64,000 bases of DNA from Larix kaempferi (lineage: Eukaryota > Streptophyta > Pinopsida > Pinales > Pinaceae). Within the stretch, counting starts at the first letter, position 1. Every line of letters begins with the position of its first letter. Both the position numbers and the translations under genes were made by a program. Location: NCBI GenBank assembly GCA_027924585.1, contig BSBM01000600.1, positions 16,823,501 through 16,887,500 on the forward strand, given 5' to 3'. Below the pieces are notes generated by a model. It was given only the letters and a program-made list of their open reading frames with translations. It searched no databases and had not been told where the DNA came from. Below are positions 11,452 to 23,433 of this stretch, piece after piece.

Positions 11452-12780
11452 TGCATCCAGATTACACAAGTGCGTTGTCATTGTTCTATGGTGTCGGGCG
11501 TGGATGCACATATCAATGTCCATGGGAATGTAGATACCCTGCTCTTATACAACCTCCTTTTCGATTAAATTATGTCCCTAGTAAGAGGTTACTATGGCCC
11601 GAGGATGTAGCCGAGCCATTGCAACTTGTAATTGAGACATGTTCTTTGATGGAGGGTGTCATCCAGACTGCATTGGGTCCTGCTACCATTTCTATGCTTG
11701 AGGAGAGGTCCATACCACCCCCTAGACCTACATAGTATGATTTGCTATGGATGGAAGACTTGGATATTCGGTTCCTTGACTATGAGTCTCTAGTTTCATA
11801 TGCTCTAGATGCCCGAGACTCTTAGTTACATCTGTATCAGAGATCCAGGTTATCATAGACACAATATGTATATATTTATGTACTTAATTTTTTTATTATA
11901 CGCCATTAAATAATCATATGTAATGTATGTAATGTATCTAAAATAATCAATTGAGTAATATTGATTTGTTTTTTTATTTCTCCATGTAGAGGACTGAATT
12001 TATGGATTCATTTTGTTCCACTTCTCCGTTGCTTTTATAGGAAACCATTTCCCCAAATGATGTCCCCATGGTACACATGCTAGTTCCTTCATCCTAACCT
12101 TCTAAGTTACATACATGCATATAATTGCAATTATTTTATCGTAAATTTTGTCTTGTCCATTGCTCAAATTGTATAGGGAAGAGGTAAGGGGATTGAAGAG
12201 GAGCAGGATACATTGCAGTCTCCTCTGTGGTTTGATCATCAACCGTTAGTTGATGAGGTACTATAACTTATTTTTCAATACAATATAGAATTCAAGTTGA
12301 TGTTTAATTTATAATGCTTATTTATTATTCTTTTACTGATTATATGCATTATGTCACCATACACAGGCTCATGTACAATTGGAAATCAACGCTCTAGTGA
12401 TGTTCAAAGATGAGTGGGAAAGGTTGATTCAACATCGTACTGGTGAGGGCCCATTGACTCAATATTGTGTTGGAGATGCCACATGAGACGATTTGGAAAA
12501 TATCACCATGGACTCGAGCTAGGTTAGTTGATCCATCCACTTAAAATTTTATAAATATGTCTTCTTATAGATTTAAGTATATTATTTAAATCTAGAACTA
12601 GCTTACAAAGTTCAAAATTTTAATTTTTGCATTTCAAGTATTTATAAAACATTTTCAATCACATGTCGTCCCCACACTAGGGTCATGGTGCAGGAGGTAC
12701 TAGTGGTGGGGATGACCACACAACCTATCAAGGTCTTGGTTCCCATATTAGATGGAACTTGTTCATGTTTTTCACTATTT
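11452..12780 (+). pseudogene. Unrecognised multi-exon gene-like remnant
   Basis: Exon-like blocks with plausible splice borders follow one another: 11451-11830 (MHPDYTSALSLFYGVGRG...LEERSIPPPRPT, then stop codons), from 11990 (after TCCATGTAG; RTEFMDSFCSTSP), 12177-12257 (GRGKGIEEEQDTLQSPLWF..., donor GGTACT), 12367-12520 (AHVQLEINALVMFKDEWERLI...) and from about 12681 (GHGAGGTSGGDDHTTYQG). The regular TAG/CAG acceptors and GT donors suggest an old intron-bearing gene, possibly a transposase-related one. No family was recognised, and in-frame stops make it non-functional as read. Confidence 0.4.
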
Positions 12781-12869
12781 TTATTGTTATGTACACATAT
12801 ACACTATTACTTTTTAATAAACTTGATGGATTATTTCGTATCATATTTTTTCTCCATGGATATATGATG

Positions 12870-13150
12870 TCACTATGTTTATGTTGACATGAGTCATTTA
12901 TCTTATGTTTATGTTTATGTGGATGTGTGTACACATTATTTATCTTTATTAAGTATGTTTATGTTTATGAACATGTGTATGTTAACTTTATGTTATGTTT
13001 ATGTCAATGAATGCACATGTTATTTATGTTTATGTCGACGAGTGTATACATGTTATTTATCTTATGTTCATGTATGTTATTTATGTTACTTGGATGAGTG
13101 TATACATGTTATTTATATTACGTTAATGTATGTTATTAATGTTATATCAT
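12870..13150 (+). repeat. Degenerate TTATGTTTATG-rich tandem repeat
   Basis: Words such as TATGTTTATGT, GAGTGTATACATGTTATTTAT and CATGTTATTTATGTT recur at irregular spacings. The open frames here (12889-13200 plus, 12728-12934 minus) are by-products of this composition. Confidence 0.65.
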
Positions 13151-13332
13151 TTCAACAAATTTATACTTGGACTAAATATGTTCTCAAACAAGTTTTGTAA
13201 AATTGTACTTTACATCAAAAACTGTTCTTAAGTTTCGTTTTCTCTCCCAACTATAGTTTCCTTGTTTTTTCTTCTTTTCTTGACACAACAAATAGACACA
13301 AAGTTGCTCTGGACAATGTACATGTTTAATAG

Positions 13333-13902
13333 TGTTGATGTATTTGTAACTTCGGAAGATATTCACTTGTATATTGTATGTATTACATTTGTACTTTATT
13401 GTATCCCCAACAGAGATGTATTATTCCTCTGAATGGAAGTGTCGTCATTTGTATTTGCAAGTGTCGTAACTTATATTTGATGGGTTATTAGACCACCTTG
13501 GTGGGGTCGTCCCTGTATGAGTCATGTGGATGGGTTATTAGGCTTCCTTAGGAAGTTGGCCCGATTAGGGTTAAAGGAAAGTTAAGTTAATGTATAAATA
13601 GAGAGTGTGACTCTCTCATTCTATTCATTCACTCACTCATCCAACTTGCATAGTTGAGAGAGAGGAGTGCGCACAAGTGGAGGAGGAGTAGCTTCTGAAG
13701 ACATCAATCTTTTGGGGTTTGATCTTTGTGATCTTTGTATTGGTGCTCATTCTATCTCTGAGGAAGTTGTGGGGTTTTTCACCTTCTTGGTTTTCCCCGA
13801 GGAAACTTTGTGTATCTTGTGTTTATGATTGTTATGTTGTGCATGTTATTCTCTTAGTAGGATCCTAGATAATACTTGAATGAAATTATTAGAATTCTAA
13901 CA
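13333..13902 (+). repeat. 5' LTR of the copia element
   Basis: It runs from TGTTGATGTATTTG to AATTCTAACA, 570 bp. TGTATAAATAGAGAG (about 13591-13605) is a good TATA box, with a CTCTCTCATTC stretch just downstream as a likely transcription start region. Confidence 0.95.
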
Positions 13903-13914
13903 TGGTATCAGAGC
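13903..13914 (+). promoter_or_regulatory. Primer binding site of the copia element
   Basis: TGGTATCAGAGC directly abuts the 5' LTR. It is the initiator tRNA-Met type site usual for plant copia elements. Confidence 0.93.
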
Positions 13915-14508
13915 AGGACTAAGAAGAAGACATTGTGCAGCTGCAGAAGCTAGGGATTCTTAATTTTTGGGTTTCTCTCCACGGATCATCAAAGGCAGGA
14001 GGCTAGGATGACTCTCCTAGAAAGGGCGCATCTTTCCGTCGAAACATTATTCAATTCTGAGCACTTTCAGTTTTTGTCCTATCACTACTGTGGGAAATTA
14101 AGGTTTCTGCAAAAGTTAGAATTTTTGGAATCTGAGACCACGGTTGGATGCTCCTCAAAAAAATTGAATTTTAGAGACCAAGATGGAACGTTTTGGTTGG
14201 GAAGAAACCTAGGCTCTATCAAACCCTAGTTCAGGATTTTGACCAGAAAACCAGATTTTGAGAGAAACTACAGATCCGAAAGTTTCAAAGTCAATTTTGA
14301 GGGGTCAAATTTTGGAGATTTCAAAATTGAAGTATACTAGCTTGATCATCTCAGCAGGGCGCATCTTTCCATCCAATCAAAAGTTTGAAATTCAAATTTT
14401 GAATTTTTAGGGTTTCTCTGACAAACCCTAATCCAGCTCCAGATCCAGTTTCAACAAATCAAGTGGTAAGACCTAAATATTTTATTTCCACTTGAGTTTC
14501 TCATTAAG

Positions 14509-15795
14509 ATGTCTCACCACACCAAGCTTGAGGATAAGCTTGAAGGGGCTAATAACTTCCGAGCATGGAAGTATAGGATTGGGCTAATCCTAGAAGAGAA
14601 TGAATTGGACACCTACATAAGTGAAGAGGTTCCAGTTCCAGAGGGAGATGAGGCTAAGGCATTACATAAGAAGAACTTGGTCAAGGCCAAGAGAATCATT
14701 GCAGATCCTATCAAAGACCATCTCATACCTCATGTGTCTTCTCTAAAGACACCGAAGGATATGTTTGACTCCTTGACCAAGTTGTTTGAAGGAAAGAATA
14801 TAAATCGGAAGATGACATTGCAAAACCAATTGAAAGGTGTAAAGATACAGAATGGAGAGACCATTCAATCCTACTTTACTAAGGTCTGTCAAATCAAAGA
14901 ACAACTTGAAGCTGTGGATGAAGTAGTGGATAATGGAGAAATTGTGATGACCACTTTGAATGGCCTACCTAGGTCATGGGGCTCCTTCATCCAAGGAATC
15001 TATGAAAGAAAGAAATTGATCTCTTTCAGTAGACTATGGGAGGAATGCTCACAAGAAGAAGCTAGGCTTGTGGCCCGAGAAGAAAAGATGGGAATTGAAG
15101 GCCAAGCTCTCACAGCTCACACCAGGAGAAGTAAGTTCAAGAGGGAGCAACCTCATCACAAGAAATCTTCGCACCACCATCAAAGGGAGAAGAAAGATAT
15201 GAGATGCTTCATATGTGATGAGAAGGGACACTTTGCCTCAGAATGTCCCAAGAAAAGAAAAGGCGTCAACAACAACAAAAAAAACAACAATAAGAATAGA
15301 TATCATGCTCATGCTGCTGAGGATGATGAACCTCCTAGAAAGAAGACTAAGGAAGAAAGTGGATACTCTTCAAGTGATGAAGAATATGTTATAATCTCTG
15401 CTCTCACAGGTACTGTTACACATGGGTGTAATGATTGTCTTATTGATAGTGGGTCTTCCAAACATATGACAGGATTTAAAGAATCTCTTATGGACCTATC
15501 TGAACATGAGTCACCTCATAAGGTGAAACTTGGGGATGACTATCAATACCCAATAAAAGGAAGTGGTGAAGCCTCCTACAAATTAGACTCTGGGAAGTCT
15601 TTAAAGATGCAAGATGTTCTATATGTACCTGGACTTAAGAAGAATCTTCTCTCCATATCATCTTTGGATGCAAAAGGGATGAGAGTTGCATTTGTGGATG
15701 GCCAAGTACTTATGTGGCCAAAAGGTAAGACCATAGATGATGCAGTAGTGATTGGAGAGCGAGGGAGGATTGAACAAATTGAAAAGACAACCTGA
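14509..15795 (+). CDS. Copia gag-protease part of the polyprotein
   Basis: The open frame of 428 codons starts MSHHTKLEDKLEG and has NNFRAWKYRIG at residues 15-25 (the UBN2/DUF4219-type gag domain of plant copia elements). The gag helices follow to about residue 190. A basic region leads to a CX2CX4HX4C zinc knuckle (CFICDEKGHFASEC, residues 233-246). A Lys/Glu-rich linker precedes the aspartic protease, with LIDSGSSKHMTG from about residue 311 (catalytic Asp 313). Protease-like sequence such as VLYVPGLKKNLLSISSL follows. The frame ends at a TGA after EQIEKTT, and homology passes into the next frame at about 15750. Gag packages the RNA and protease cuts the polyprotein. This is the best preserved part of the element. 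Confidence 0.92.
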   Translation: MSHHTKLEDKLEGANNFRAWKYRIGLILEENELDTYISEEVPVPEGDEAKALHKKNLVKAKRIIADPIKDHLIPHVSSLKTPKDMFDSLTKLFEGKNINRKMTLQNQLKGVKIQNGETIQSYFTKVCQIKEQLEAVDEVVDNGEIVMTTLNGLPRSWGSFIQGIYERKKLISFSRLWEECSQEEARLVAREEKMGIEGQALTAHTRRSKFKREQPHHKKSSHHHQREKKDMRCFICDEKGHFASECPKKRKGVNNNKKNNNKNRYHAHAAEDDEPPRKKTKEESGYSSSDEEYVIISALTGTVTHGCNDCLIDSGSSKHMTGFKESLMDLSEHESPHKVKLGDDYQYPIKGSGEASYKLDSGKSLKMQDVLYVPGLKKNLLSISSLDAKGMRVAFVDGQVLMWPKGKTIDDAVVIGERGRIEQIEKTT

Positions 15796-18526
15796 ACAAG
15801 CCATGGTACATGAATCCATGGAGCCAAGTGAACTTTGGCATAGAAGGATTGCACATGTGCACTATAAAGCACTACCAATTGCAAGCAAAGCAGTAGAAGG
15901 TCTTCCTAAAATCCAATCAAAGCATGAAGGTGTCTGCAAAGGATGTGCAAAAGGAAAGAACACAAAGAAGGAATTTCCAAGCAGTGAAAGCAAGGAATTT
16001 TGGAAATTATCCACTCTGATGTATGTGGTCCAATGTCATCCAGTTCTCTGAGTGGGTATGTATATTATGTTTCTTTCATTGATGATTTTTCTAGGAATAC
16101 TTGGGGTTTATTTCTTGAAGAACAAAGATGAAGTGTTTGATAATTTCAAGGATTTCAAAGCCTTGATAGAAAACCAAATTGATAAGAAGATCAAGACCTT
16201 TAGATTCGACAATGGCAGATAATTCACTTCAGGGGACTTCAAGAAGTTATGCAGTGATTTAGGGATTAAGAGGGAGTTGACCACTTCATACAATCCACAA
16301 CAGAATAGAGTTGTAGAAAGGAAGAATAGAAATATCATGGAAGTAGCATGGGCAATGCTTCATGACCAAGATCTGCCTATGCATCTATGGGCAGAAGCAG
16401 CGAGGACAGCTATATATGTACATAACAGAACACCACACAGGATACTTGACAACAAGACACCAAAAGAAGCTTTCTCTGGTAAGAAACCAGAAGTTAGCCA
16501 TCTCAGGATATTTGGCTATCCAGTATACACACATGTTCCAAGAGAAATGAGGACAAAGCTAGATCCTTCAGGAAAGAAGGTTATATTCATGAGTTACAGT
16601 AAAAATTCAAAAGCATACAGAATCTACTTTCCAGGGTTCAAGAAGATTGACATCAGCAGGGATGTGACTTTTGATGAAGACTCAACATACATCAAATTGA
16701 GGAAGAAACCTGTTGAAGACAATGAAGAACCAAGAGTACCTAGAATACAAGACACCACCATTAACAAAGCAACTCCAAAAGAGGATTGTGAAATAGAAGA
16801 TCCACAAGAGCCTGTAGATCCACCTCGTGAGAAGAACTCTCACAAGAGGAAACCAGCATGGGCAAGAGAGCTCATCAAAGATGTAGAGAGGTATGGTGTT
16901 CCAGAAGAGGAACACAGAGAAATAAAAAGAACAAGGTCACACACCAGCTATGTAGCCTTACTATGTGACATAATGGACAAAGAACCTTCCAGTTATGAAG
17001 AAGCGGCATAAAAGAAATAATGGAAGGAGGCCATGGTCGAGGAATACAAGTCGATCATGAAGAATGATGTTTGGGATGTGGTCCCAAGAACAGAAGGGAA
17101 GTCTATTATGACTTCCAAATGGATCTACAAGATCAAGCATGCTGTAGATGGTAGCATAGAGAAATACAAGGCAAGGTTTGTGGCTCGTGGCTTCTCCTAG
17201 AAAGAAGGGATAGATTATGAAGAGACCTTTGCACCTGTAGCCAGATACACTTCCATTAGAGCAGTACTTGCTCTAGCTGCAGTGATGAAGTGGAAGATAC
17301 ACCAGATGGATGTCAAGACAGCTTTCTTGAATGGTGTAGTCGAAGAGGAAGTGTATGTGGAGCAACCACTTAGATTTGTGACACATGACAGGGAGTCACA
17401 TGTTTGCAAATTAAAGAAAGCCTTGTACGGTTTGAAACAAGCACCCAGGACATGGTACGACAGGATTGACAACTTCCTGACTAGTTTGGAATTTACCACG
17501 AGTAAAGCAGATTCCAACCTTTACTACAAGGTTGAGGAAGGCAATCCAGTGATACTCCTAGTGTATGTGGATGACCTATTTGTGATAGGTGAGGATAGGT
17601 TGATTGTTGACATAGAGAGGAAGCTTGCTTCCAAGTTCGAGATGAAGGACCTGGGTATGATGCATTACTTTCTAGGTATGGAGGTGTGGCAGAGTGCAGA
17701 TGGAATCTTCCTTGGACAAGGGAAGTATGCAGTAGAGATCCTAAAATGGTTCGGGATGATGGACTACAAGGCCATGGCCACACCTATGGCATTGAACCTG
17801 AATCTATTGAGTGATGCTTCATCAGAGTTGGTTGATCCCACGATGTATTGTCATATGATTGGGTCCTTGATGTACTTGACTAACACGAGACTAGAAATTT
17901 TCTTTGCTGTGAACACCTTGAGCTAGTTCCTGACGGATCCTAGACATGTTCACTTGATTGTTGTAAAGCATATTCTGAGGTACCTGAAGGGTACGGTTGA
18001 TTATGGTCTCAAGTATGATGCGAATCAAAAGTTTAACCTGGAGGGTTATGTTGATTCTGATTGGGCAGGCAGTGCAGAAGATAGGAAGAGCACTTCGGGG
18101 TGCTGCTTCAGTATGGGATTAGGTATGATCTCTTGGTTTAGTAGAAAGAAATATTGCGTAGCACTGAGTACAGCCGAAGCAGAGTATGTCGTAGCTTGTT
18201 CAGCTAGTTGTGAGGTAGTATGGCTAAGGAAGCTACTATCTGACTTGTTTGATCTCTAGTTGGATGCTACTTGTATCTTTCGTGATAATGAGAGTTGTGT
18301 GAAGTTGTCTGAGAACTCGATGTTCCATGACAATTCGAAGCACATCGAGATCAAGTATCACTATATTAGGGATATGGTGGAGAGAGGAGCAGTGAAGCTA
18401 CTGTATGTTGTGACGGACGAGCAGATAACAGATGTGTTGACCAAACCACTAGCTAGGGTGAAGTTTGAGTACTTCAAAGAGAGGCTTGGTGTTCTTCAGA
18501 TTGAAGATACTTCTAGGAGGAAGTAA
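15752..18526 (+). pseudogene. Copia pol: integrase, reverse transcriptase, RNase H (broken)
   Basis: After a frameshift near 15750-15800 comes the pre-integrase zinc domain (LWHRRIAHVHYKAL...CKGCAKGK). The integrase core includes HSDVCGPM, FIDDFSRNTW and a RFDNGR block followed by a TAA, then YNPQQNRVVERKNR. Frame changes occur near 16010 and 16110. From 16277 a single frame continues to 18526: NIMEVAWAMLHDQDLPMHLW, RT with MDVKTAFLNG, LYGLKQAPRTWYDR and the catalytic YVDD (17564-17575), then RNase H with VDSDWAGSAEDRKSTSG, ALSTAEAEYV and the C-terminal HIEIKYHYIRDMV...DVLTKPLA. In-frame stops include TAG after GFS, after NTLS and before LDATCIF. Each stands where a glutamine fits. The enzymes would copy the RNA and insert the DNA; here they are dead. 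Confidence 0.93.
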
Positions 18527-18750
18527 CGGTACACAGATGCTAGAGACATTCCAAGCATGGTGGTAGGAGGATCCTTCCCATGGCTGTGGATGTAAGTGTT
18601 GTGTGATGAGCATCAGGACGATTCTCCAGATGTCATTCTATATGATGATGATCAACATGATGCTCCTTGCGAGGATGATCAGGTTGATCATGAGTATCAG
18701 GATGATACTCTTAGGCCATGGATATGTGGCAGGCTGTGCAGTGGCATGTA
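18527..18750 (+). other. Copia untranslated region after pol
   Basis: Non-coding region between the pol stop and the tandem repeat block. It contains GATGATGATCAACATGATGC-like low-complexity sequence. Confidence 0.6.
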
Positions 18751-18759
18751 ATGTATTCC

Positions 18760-19190
18760 TGGGAGATTCGATAGGTTGAGCAGTAAGCTCGTAATCAGTC
18801 CTGGTATGCTCTTTCGAGGTTTTTCCTGGTAGATCCGATAGGTTGAGCAGTAAGGTCGTAATCAGTCCTGGGATTCTCTTTCGAGGTTTTGCGAGATCAA
18901 CATGTAATTTATTCCTTGGAGATCTGATAGGTTGAGCAGTAAGCTCGTAATCAGTCCTGGGATGCTCTTTCGTGGATTTGCTTGGTAGCATGTAATTTAT
19001 TCCTCGGAGATCTGATAGTTTGAGAAGTAAGCTTGTAATCAGTCCTGGGATGCTCTTTTGAGGTTTTGTGAGGTCTGCTTGTAATTTAGTCCTGAGAAAT
19101 CTTATAGGTTGAGCAGTAAGCTCGTAATCAGTCTTGAGATGCTATTTCGAGGTTTTGCAAATGCACATAATCAGTCCTGAGATTCCACCT
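18760..19190 (+). repeat. Tandem repeats in the copia 3' untranslated region
   Basis: Five copies of a core GATAGGTTGAGCAGTAAGCT...CGTAATCAGTCCTGGGATGC begin near 18766, 18832, 18921, 19008 and 19098, with a partial sixth near 19160. The spacing is 66-90 bp because the linker (CATGTAATTTATTCC...) is present in only some units. The block lies between pol and the polypurine tract, where such repeats are known in other plant retroelements. Confidence 0.85.
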
Positions 19191-19441
19191 TTGTTAGGCC
19201 GCTTACAGATATGATGAATACCTACATGGAGGCTAGGCCTACATCCAGCATGAAAAAGGGCTGGCTCTGTAGAACTTCCTATGGCGAGAATAATTGAGAG
19301 ATAGCACCAGTGATCGAAATGATGAGTACAACAACAGTGACGATGATGCTCCAGTGATCCAGTGACGATGATCCAGCTCCAGTATTGAAGACTTATGCCT
19401 TTATGTTTTGATGACTTGTGTCAAGAGAATACCTTCCTAGT

Positions 19442-19451
19442 TAAGAGGGAG
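19442..19451 (+). promoter_or_regulatory. Polypurine tract of the copia element
   Basis: TAAGAGGGAG immediately precedes the TG of the 3' LTR. Confidence 0.85.
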
Positions 19452-20042
19452 TGTTGATGTATTTGTAACTTCGGAAGATATTCACTTGTATATTGTATGT
19501 ATTACATTTGTACTTTATTGTATCCCCAACAGAGATGTATTATTCCTCCGATTGGAAGTGTCGTCATTTGTATTTTCAAGTGTCGCAAGTTACACTGTAA
19601 GTGTCGTAACTTATATTTGATGGGTTATTAGACCACCTTGGTGGGGTCAGCCCTATATGAGTCATGTGGATGGGTTATTAGGATTCCTTAGGAATTCGGC
19701 CCATTTAGGGTTAAAGGAAAGTTAAGTTAATGTATAAATAGAGAGTGTGACTCTCTCATTCTATTCATTCACTCACTCATCCAACTCACATAGTTGAGAG
19801 AGAGGAGTGCACACAAGTGGAGGAGGTGTAGCTGCTAAAGACATCTATCTTTTGGGGTTTGATCTTTGTGATCTTTGTATTGGTGCTCATTCTATCTCTG
19901 AGGAAGTTGCGTGTTTTTTCACCTTCTTGGTTTTCCCCGAGGAAACTCTGTGTCTCTTGTGTTTATGATTGTTATGTTGTGCATGTTATTCTCTTAGTAG
20001 GATCCTAGATCATATTTGAATAAAATTATTAGAATTATAACA
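19452..20042 (+). repeat. 3' LTR of the copia element
   Basis: 591 bp, matching 13333-13902 with scattered substitutions. It has an extra short block near 19580-19600 that duplicates an AAGTGTCG(T/C)AA word, so the LTR is 21 bp longer. The TATA box TGTATAAATAGAGAG is conserved near 19731. Confidence 0.95.
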
Positions 20043-20047
20043 AATAG

Positions 20048-23000
20048 TTATTCCTGGCATGCACTGCATACCCTCCTTAGCAATTTTGAAATTTTGAGAC
20101 TGCTAATGCATATATGTCTATAGATTTAAACATTTACAAAGAAAAATAGGATTTTTCCTTGATATCAATGCTCCTATGTGATGTGTAAAACAAATTATGC
20201 CTATTCTATACTATTTTACAATATGCGTTTTTTAGTTGATGTCATTTCTTTTTTTGATCTAGCTACTATAACCTCATGTCGGAAATAGATATTGCACTAT
20301 TTTCTATTCTTTTGATAATAGTTGTCGCAATTAGTTATTCCCACATCGTTCCTCAACTATCACTCTTTCAATGTGTTTACTTGCTTCTTGTGCAATGTAA
20401 ACATATTTTGTTTCTAAATTTTTGTGGCATTTCTTCATAGAGAACTTTTCCAAATGTATAATGATCTTTAGAACTATTCCTACTTAATGGTTTTTTATCA
20501 TTGATTCATGAACATTTTCATATTGCTGTGAATGAATTTTGAATATTTCTGAAGTTTAAGGGATGTTATTTAATCTGATTCATGTTGGGAATCACCACAA
20601 TGATTTCTTATTATTTAAGATAAATTCACTATATGTGGCCAAAGCCACAAAATGCTCACTATATGTCTCAAATAATACATTGAAAGTGATTTGAATCTCA
20701 TGAAATTCTCAAGAAACAAAGAGGAACTTCAAAATGCAATATCAACTTAAAAATATTATTGTTGTATGGAATATCGACTTAGAAAAACAACCAGGATTGT
20801 TACCATAACTTTGGATAGAATAAGATCTATTTGTAATGATACTAATCTAGTCATGGCTCTTGTTTAATTTATCCACCACATATGTGTTTATGGATATCCC
20901 CATATTTAAAGATAAAATTTAAATTTCTCTTTGTCTCAAATTAGGGTGCTAAGGTTGATCCTCTACTTTTACTTTTAATTTTTTTTTTGTTATAAAAAAT
21001 ATCGTAAATTTACATTTGATATATTTTTTATTAATAACAAGTGGATTTTTTTTTTATATTTATTTATTTTTCTTAAATAAAAATGAATAACATTTATATT
21101 GATATATAAAAAATTTGTATTGATATATAAAAAGTTGGTGCCTTCAATAAAGAGTTACAAAATAATTAAGATATTTTGTAAAGGGATTTAAAATTTCCAA
21201 TTCTATAAAAAGAATCAATTTGAACTTATAAATAATTTTTGATTTAAAAGGTTGTCGAAAATTTTGTTTCAATGATAAGTTGTGACCACCCCCCTCTCCT
21301 TGTAAAAAAATTCTCATCATAATGGCGGATCACACATTAAATTTCCAAGTGACATATAGATTGTCATTGTAATTTTGTCAATTACATCATTTGATGCTAC
21401 ATAATGGATGCTTAGTTTACTTTTTTCTTGCTTCCTATAATATTTGCAACTATAAATTCTTACAAAGTGTTTAGACAAAAATATGACTTGACAATACATA
21501 TATAAAAATATGAACATTTTAATGAAATAATATCCATTTTGGATTTCCTTCATAACTTCCTCTGCATTCTCCTCAATATCTTGCACAAGTTGGATTGCTT
21601 CTTTAGTATCATAAGATCCATGGGTTTACTGAATTGTGGCTTCTTCTTTAAGGGCATATTTTACAAAACCAATTGAATATCAGGGTATATCTATCAAGAA
21701 ATAAGAGATTCAACAAATTCTCTAATCATGTTATAATGTATGTTAAGGTCTAATGACAATTTCTCCAATCTTTCATGTTGGGAATCAAACTTCGCTTCTA
21801 GTTCAAGGTTCCTTATCAATTGTGCCTCCAGACGATTACCATTTTTGTGATTAATATGGGTCATTACAACCTATAAAGTACTCATCTGGCTGGAAATGTA
21901 TAAGGTATGTTCAATCATTACAACGCCAAAATGAGGGGAAAATCTAGGAATGGCCATGATATAAATGTTTTTGAAGTCATTAGTCATTATTGGAAGAGAG
22001 GCCAATACCATTGTTTGAGATGGTTTGTTAAAAATTTTAACAATATTTGATGGGCAAAATGCTTCATGATGTGCATATGCTTGTCAAATTCCAAACCTGT
22101 TCACATGTATGATTAGAGGGAAGGAATAAAGGAATATTTCATTGGAAAAGTGAGAGAATAACAATTCGATCAAGTTAATATCTCGTTCAAGATATTATCA
22201 TGATCGAGCATTATTCAAATGATCAATCGATCTTTCAAAGGAACGATCGAGCTAATATCTCGATCGAGAATCAACTCGGTCGAGACTTTTCTTAACCACA
22301 CTTTAACCCTCAATCAAGCTATTTAAAAAATGTGCTCAAACTCTCGATTGAGCTTTCTAAAAACCTTGATCGATCTATTTAGCTTGATTGAGGGCTTTAA
22401 AACAAGATTTTATCCCCCATTTTAAAATATTTTTTTCCTTCTCTTTTTACTAGACCTAAACCCTATCCTGGGATACACATTACTCTTAGATGGAGAAATT
22501 CATATCAGTGGATCCTTCAACGAATCATCTATTGATTGACATAAAATTTGCAAGTTTTTGAGTTCAAATAATAGTTTTTTGTTATTTTCTTCTAAAAATT
22601 ATACTTAAAAAACCATATCCACAACTACAAATCAACAAAAAGATAAATCAACAACATAAAAAATACACAACAAAAAAATTTCAAAAAATACACATGCCCC
22701 ATACCAATGCATGCTCTTCAAAAGGATATTTTTCATTTTCAATTTTTGTAACTAGTAAAAAAAAAGTTTACGTGCACACACATGTGTACAAAATGCATTT
22801 AAAATTTTCAACGGTCGGTTTTGAAAATTACAAAAAACTTCCATCATAAATTAAAAATAATTATGTGCACCCTAGTGCATTTTTGTGTACATTATGTTAA
22901 TATAATTGTTTTTCAAAAATTATGCATTTATCAATAAATTATTTTATATGCACATAGGGCACTTGTAATCTTTTGCTGAAATTTACAAGAACAACCCTAT

Positions 23001-23433
23001 CATTAAATGCAATTTTGGCATATTAAATAATTTTATTATTTAAAAAAATGTAGAAAGATGACATAATTCCCTACATTTTTCGTTGCGTGTTGAAATTCAC
23101 AAGGCATATATATGAGTTTTGAGGGCTTCGATTTAATGAATGAGTAAAAACTTGAATTTTCATTGTCACTTTTGGAAAAACATTGTTACCCATCTTCATG
23201 GAAACAACCTGGTAGTCTGGATGAGCACTCCTGCACAATGTTAGTGTGCAAAACATGATGAATGTGTACATATGTTCCATAATTGTAATCAAATTCTACA
23301 TGGCATCTACAAAACCATGTATTTTTTTCTATGCATATTCTAACATACCAAGGTTTACATTTCTCAATTGATATTTATCCCAGGTTCAATTCCACGTGTT
23401 AAATTTTGAATATGTCATAGAGATTTGTTTATG
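20048..23433. other. Long AT-rich interval without supported genes
   Basis: No frame with recognisable content. Around 22150-22400 short words related to CGATCGAG, TTGATCGA and CTCGATCGAGA recur and form small inverted repeats. The minus-strand frames at 21317-21586 and 23071-23292 show no motif. Confidence 0.5.

Larger units (their letters stand above)
13328..20047 (+). mobile_element. Full-length Ty1/copia retrotransposon with AATAG target duplications
   Basis: The element is 13333-20042 (6.7 kb), between identical AATAG copies at 13328-13332 and 20043-20047. It has TG..CA LTRs, a TGGTATCAGAGC primer site, and gag, protease, integrase, reverse transcriptase and RNase H in the copia order (integrase before RT). 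A block of tandem repeats follows pol, and a polypurine tract (TAAGAGGGAG) precedes the 3' LTR. Pol is broken by two frameshifts and several stops, so the copy cannot move by itself. By eye the LTRs differ at roughly 25 of 570 positions (about 4-5%) plus one small insertion, so the insertion is not recent. Confidence 0.95.

Noticed and set aside
12889-13200. 103-codon frame rich in Cys, Tyr and Val
   Set aside because: Translation of the degenerate TTATGTTTATG tandem repeat.
18760-19190. CRISPR-like spacing of repeats
   Set aside because: Repeats are long and imperfect, the linkers are related to each other, and the block sits in a plant copia element.
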